A DNA stretch of 64,000 bases from Bacteroidota bacterium (GTDB taxonomy: Bacteria; Bacteroidota; Bacteroidia; Cytophagales; Cyclobacteriaceae): positions 186,001 to 250,000 of the forward strand of contig JAEYWY010000022.1 in NCBI GenBank assembly GCA_023428695.1, written 5' to 3'. This document shows positions 61,219-64,000 of this stretch, in pieces. Within the stretch, counting starts at the first letter, position 1. Every line of letters starts with the position of its first letter. The notes under the pieces are model-generated. The model saw only the letters and a list, made by a program, of their open reading frames with translations. It had not been told where the DNA came from and ran no database searches. Made by a program: the position numbers and the translations under genes.

Positions 61219-61986
61219 ATGAGTGACATAAAAAAAGTAAACCGTATCGCCGCGGTAGGCGACATACACATTCGCGAAACCGAAAGAGGAAAGTGGGTGG
61301 ATTACTTTAAAGAAGTCTCACAAAAGGCCGACGTGTTGTTGATTTGCGGGGACCTTACGGATACCGGCGATGAAGTTGAGGCGCAGGTGCTTGCCGAAGA
61401 ACTCAAGGCGTGTACCATACCCGTTGTTGCTGTTCTTGGTAATCACGACTTTGAAAAAGGAAGACACAAGCTCATCCGTCAGATCATGCAAAACAACAAT
61501 GTTCACATGCTCGATGGCGAATCCGTAGTCATCGGCGACCTCGGCATTGCCGGCGTAAAAGGTTTTGGCGGCGGATTCGACAGCTACATGCTTTCTATGT
61601 TTGGCGAGGGTGCGATGAAGGCATTCGTTCAGGAAGCAGTAGACGAAGCGTTACACCTCGAACGCGCGTTGGCGCGCCTCGATTCAGAACACAACGGACT
61701 AAACAAGGTGGCCATGCTTCATTATGCACCGATCAGGGATACGGTGGTGGGTGAACCGGAAGCAATCTGGCCCTTCCTTGGATCATCACGCCTTGCTGAA
61801 CCCCTGAACAGAAAAAACGTTATCGCTGCCTTTCATGGCCATGCGCACATCGGTACACTGGAGGGGAAGACATCAACAGGGATCAGTGTTTTTAATGTTT
61901 CAAAACCTATCCTGCAACGTGCCGGGTATGACTGTCCATTTTACCTGTTTGAACTTAATGGCCACCGGGAGCCGCAAAATCAATAA
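61219..61986 (+). CDS. Calcineurin-like metallophosphoesterase
   Basis: This 255-residue protein has the binuclear metal site motifs of the superfamily: AVGDIHI (DxH), LLICGDLTDTGDE (GDxxD), VAVLGNHDFE (GNHD) and FHGHAHIGTL (GHxH), plus LHYAPI for the histidine ligand. The exact substrate is unknown. I chose the ATG at 61219; the upstream part of the frame overlaps the nucleotidyltransferase gene. Confidence 0.88.
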   Translation: MSDIKKVNRIAAVGDIHIRETERGKWVDYFKEVSQKADVLLICGDLTDTGDEVEAQVLAEELKACTIPVVAVLGNHDFEKGRHKLIRQIMQNNNVHMLDGESVVIGDLGIAGVKGFGGGFDSYMLSMFGEGAMKAFVQEAVDEALHLERALARLDSEHNGLNKVAMLHYAPIRDTVVGEPEAIWPFLGSSRLAEPLNRKNVIAAFHGHAHIGTLEGKTSTGISVFNVSKPILQRAGYDCPFYLFELNGHREPQNQ

Positions 61987-62221
61987 CAACGTCCTCGATT
62001 TCATACATCATTCTGTTGCGAAGTACTTTTCAAAATGATGCCGAATCTTACATGATTCTTAGGTCATACGTGCACAGCGGTTCATAATCGCCTGTGGTTT
62101 AGATTTTTTCCCGCAAAATCCGACCACCCCCAAAGATCAAATACAGCACGTAGTCAATAACACTTACCTCCCGCCGGACGCTGTTTTCAAAGGCGGTATC
62201 TTTACGGAACAAGACACGAAT

Positions 62222-62659
62222 ATGCCCCTGATTGCGAACCTTTGGATAATCGACGATGATCCCATGGCTTCATTTTATATTAAGCGGTTGGCCGAGCTGG
62301 GGGAACTGGCCAGCATCATTTCGATTTTTGATCGTGCACAAGGCGCAGCAGAGTACCTGCTCCATCATAAGAAAACAGCTGAACATCTTCCGGATTACAT
62401 CCTGCTTGATATCTACATGCCCGAGCTTGATGGCTGGGGCTTCCTCAAACAATTTGAAGTCATCAAAGACCACCTCGCAAAGAAGGTTGAAGTTTGTCTG
62501 ATCAGTTCGTCAGGTCACAGCCGCGACCGCGAACGTGCGGAAAGACTTCCGTTCGTAAAGGCATATCTTCAAAAGCCAATAACACTGGATGCCTTGCGTC
62601 AAATCATGCAGGTGGGCGAAGTTGATCCGTCACGAAAATTCCCCGGACCGTTTCTCTGA
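62222..62659 (+). CDS. Single-domain response regulator
   Basis: This 145-residue receiver domain has the acidic pocket IIDDDPMASF, phospho-acceptor Asp in ILLDIYMPELDGWGF, Ser switch in CLISSSGHS and Lys in YLQKPITLD. No output domain is present. It stands alone; the 235 bp before it hold AT-rich DNA with TATCTTTA (62197-62204), a near -7 box, and nothing else I can name. Confidence 0.9.
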   Translation: MPLIANLWIIDDDPMASFYIKRLAELGELASIISIFDRAQGAAEYLLHHKKTAEHLPDYILLDIYMPELDGWGFLKQFEVIKDHLAKKVEVCLISSSGHSRDRERAERLPFVKAYLQKPITLDALRQIMQVGEVDPSRKFPGPFL

Positions 62660-62674
62660 CAATCTGAAAACGCG

Positions 62675-62962
62675 TCAAACATATCCGCGGCTGTCAACAA
62701 GCTGATCAGCCTGAATATTATACTTCTCCATCAGGTATCGGATATGTGCCAACGCTTCCGACCTGTCGTATCGTGCATTCAGACTCTTCACTGTTATCAA
62801 CAGTGTATCAAGTGTTCTCTCATCTTCGAGATTGTCTCGCGGATATAACGGAACGATGGATTGGAAACCCGCTTTCTCGAGCAGTTCAAGCAAATGCATT
62901 ACGATGTCCGTTTCAATGGTATGCTGTTCCATATAGCGGTTGTTAAGTTTCAACTCAATCAT
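62675..62962 (-). CDS. Small hypothetical protein
   Basis: This 95-residue cytoplasmic protein is helical: HTIETDIVMHLLELLEKAGFQ, LDTLLITVKSLNARYDRSEALAHIRYLMEKYNI. No family recognised. Its start lies inside the last 8 bp of the upstream exported-protein gene, so translation is probably coupled. An internal ATG ten codons on is possible. Confidence 0.55.
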   Translation of the reverse strand: MIELKLNNRYMEQHTIETDIVMHLLELLEKAGFQSIVPLYPRDNLEDERTLDTLLITVKSLNARYDRSEALAHIRYLMEKYNIQADQLVDSRGYV

Positions 62963-63323
62963 CGATGTCCTGCTCTTTGACGCTTACGGGCGCGCCGTCA
63001 AGGTTGAATCCAAAGCGTCGGATCCTATCTTTCAACCGAAAATCAACCCAATACAACCGGGCTGCATCGTTGAAGAAAATTTTCGCATTGCGCCATCCAT
63101 CGTACAGATCATCTCCATCCAGTGTTTCGCGTACCTTCTCCGGCACTTCATCCGCAGCGACGGATTCGAATCCTTCCGGAGGATAAGTCTCATCAACGTG
63201 ATCATATTCGGCACTGTCTTCAGTTGTCACCGGAAGCCCCTGCCGGAACTGAATCGTATCGTCATCCTGAGCAAAGAGCGAAGAACCGGACAATACTACA
63301 GAGAGAAATAACATGCGTGTCAT
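62955..63323 (-). CDS. Small exported protein of unknown function
   Basis: This 122-residue protein has a signal peptide (MTRMLFLSVVLSGSSLFAQ) and a mature part rich in Asp and Glu with GWRNAKIFFNDAARLYWVDFRLKDRIRRFGFNLDG. The VPEKVRETLDGDDLYDGW segment recalls the PepSY-like small Bacteroidota proteins that end in a YxxYF-like strand, but I do not assign it. The ATG at 63323 is chosen for the signal peptide. Confidence 0.6.
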   Translation of the reverse strand: MTRMLFLSVVLSGSSLFAQDDDTIQFRQGLPVTTEDSAEYDHVDETYPPEGFESVAADEVPEKVRETLDGDDLYDGWRNAKIFFNDAARLYWVDFRLKDRIRRFGFNLDGAPVSVKEQDIDD

Positions 63324-63360
63324 GTGGCATCTGACCAACAAAATTGTGCCCGCAACGCAA

Positions 63361-63651
63361 CTATTCGACGCCGTGGGCCAGGATCATTTTCGTATAGCTA
63401 GCACGTTGTCTCAGTGCTTTCGCCGGCGCATAACCATCCGATGACCACCACGCACGCGCACGCTCTTCGCTCGGAAATTCAAGGACGACAATTCGCTCAG
63501 GCGACCATTCACCTTCGAGGGTTTCGGTTTCTCCACCGCGAACGATGAATTTGCCTCCGAAAGGAACAAGTGAACCCGGTGTCAGTTTCTTGTATTCCTC
63601 ATATGCCCCGGGATCAGTGATGCGTATTTCCACAATAATGTAGGCTTTCAT
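63361..63651 (-). CDS. DUF1330 domain protein
   Basis: This 96-residue protein is a small dimeric alpha/beta-barrel fold: KAYIIVEIRITDPGAYEEYKKL, GGKFIVRGGETETLEGEWSPERIVVLEFPSEERARAWWSSDGYAPAKALRQRAS. Motifs and length match DUF1330. Function is unknown. The 228 bp between it and the next start hold nothing I can name. Confidence 0.9.
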   Translation of the reverse strand: MKAYIIVEIRITDPGAYEEYKKLTPGSLVPFGGKFIVRGGETETLEGEWSPERIVVLEFPSEERARAWWSSDGYAPAKALRQRASYTKMILAHGVE

Positions 63652-63879
63652 AGACGAAGTATAGTTCTACAATTTACCAGCACCGCCCGGAAGCGTGGGC
63701 ATGTGTGAACGTCGGGCGGCGAATTTTGGTGTTAAATGAACTCAAATGCCCCATGTATTGCAGCAGCACGCCCAAAAATGCGCGGACGGCGGCCGCCATG
63801 GAATTAAAATTTTAAGAAGCTGAATATAGTTGGTAGTTAATGCCGACCGGAAATAAAGACGAACTAAATCAGAAAAATT

Positions 63880-64000
63880 ATGAAAAAGTTATTCTTAATA
63901 CTGTGTGCAAGTCTTGCAATAGCAGCTTGTAGTGGCGACGGTAACCGCGAAGCCAACAGAGAGGAAACGGAAAACTACGATAACACTACGCCCGCTGTTC
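63880..64000 (+). CDS. Lipoprotein, partial at right edge
   Basis: Only the first 40 codons are in the window. They encode a lipoprotein signal peptide (MKKLFLILCASLAIAAC) with Cys at 17, then SGDGNREANREETENYDNTTPAV, a linker typical of surface lipoproteins. A weak -7-like TATAGTTG lies at 63825-63832. The rest of the protein is outside. Confidence 0.7.
   Translation, partial: MKKLFLILCASLAIAACSGDGNREANREETENYDNTTPAV

Noticed and set aside
1..64000. CRISPR arrays, insertion sequences, integrases, phage genes, tRNA or rRNA genes
   Set aside because: I saw no evenly spaced repeats with spacers, transposase motifs or structural RNA signatures. I cannot run a tRNA search, so an atypical tRNA could be missed.

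Overview
The window looks like a chromosomal segment of a free-living member of the Bacteroidota, most likely a Cytophagales-type genome (order is inference). Evidence: an Act-type alternative complex III operon with a Tat-leader ActB, an arginine pathway built on an N-acyl-ornithine carbamoyltransferase, AraC regulators with a 7TM N-terminus, DUF4114, DUF4407, DUF2130 and TIGR02757 proteins, few Shine-Dalgarno sequences, and several promoters of the Bacteroidota type (TTTG about 19-22 bp before TAnnTTTG). I see no rRNA, tRNA, IS element, integrase, phage gene or CRISPR array. The DNA looks like core chromosome, densely packed and often with overlapping gene ends.

Layout. 1-4.4 kb: actA-actB, the start of a respiratory operon that continues off the left edge. 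4.7-19.6 kb: mixed single genes and short operons (TIGR02757 protein, serine hydrolase, Gfo/Idh oxidoreductase-AraC regulator-Lnt-like acyltransferase, TrmN6, YceI-MarR, M3 peptidase-SDR, TerB-like, M48 protease, secreted and acidic proteins). 19.6-28.5 kb: a complete eight-gene arginine operon (N-acylglutamate synthase-like GNAT, argG, argC, argD, argF', argB, argE', argH) behind a roughly 310-nt leader with a small Arg-rich ORF and terminator-like hairpins. The carbamoyltransferase has Val at the specificity position, which points to N-succinylated intermediates. 28.6-32.6 kb: DUF2130 protein, divergent WYL regulator, small hypotheticals, TerC.

32.6-44.7 kb: a divergent alpha-glucan/trehalose cluster. 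treZ-treY run leftwards; a GT4 glycogen synthase-like gene, GH57 amylase, GlgX debranching enzyme and MalQ run rightwards. Each arm ends in a single-domain response regulator. Together they can make and reshape glycogen-like glucan and convert its reducing ends to trehalose.

45.7-52.7 kb: a tightly overlapping operon of heme oxygenase (biliverdin supply), a kinase-less bacteriophytochrome photosensory module, a 1518-residue CheB-CheR-PAS-histidine kinase and a receiver protein. This is a split red/far-red phosphorelay and the most interesting system in the window. 52.8-64 kb: methyltransferase, DUF4407 membrane protein, an S8 protease lipoprotein and DUF4114 lipoprotein, a stand-alone LigD-type ATP-dependent ligase, an ElaA-like GNAT, a nucleotidyltransferase-metallophosphoesterase pair, another receiver protein, small hypotheticals, and the start of a lipoprotein cut by the right edge.
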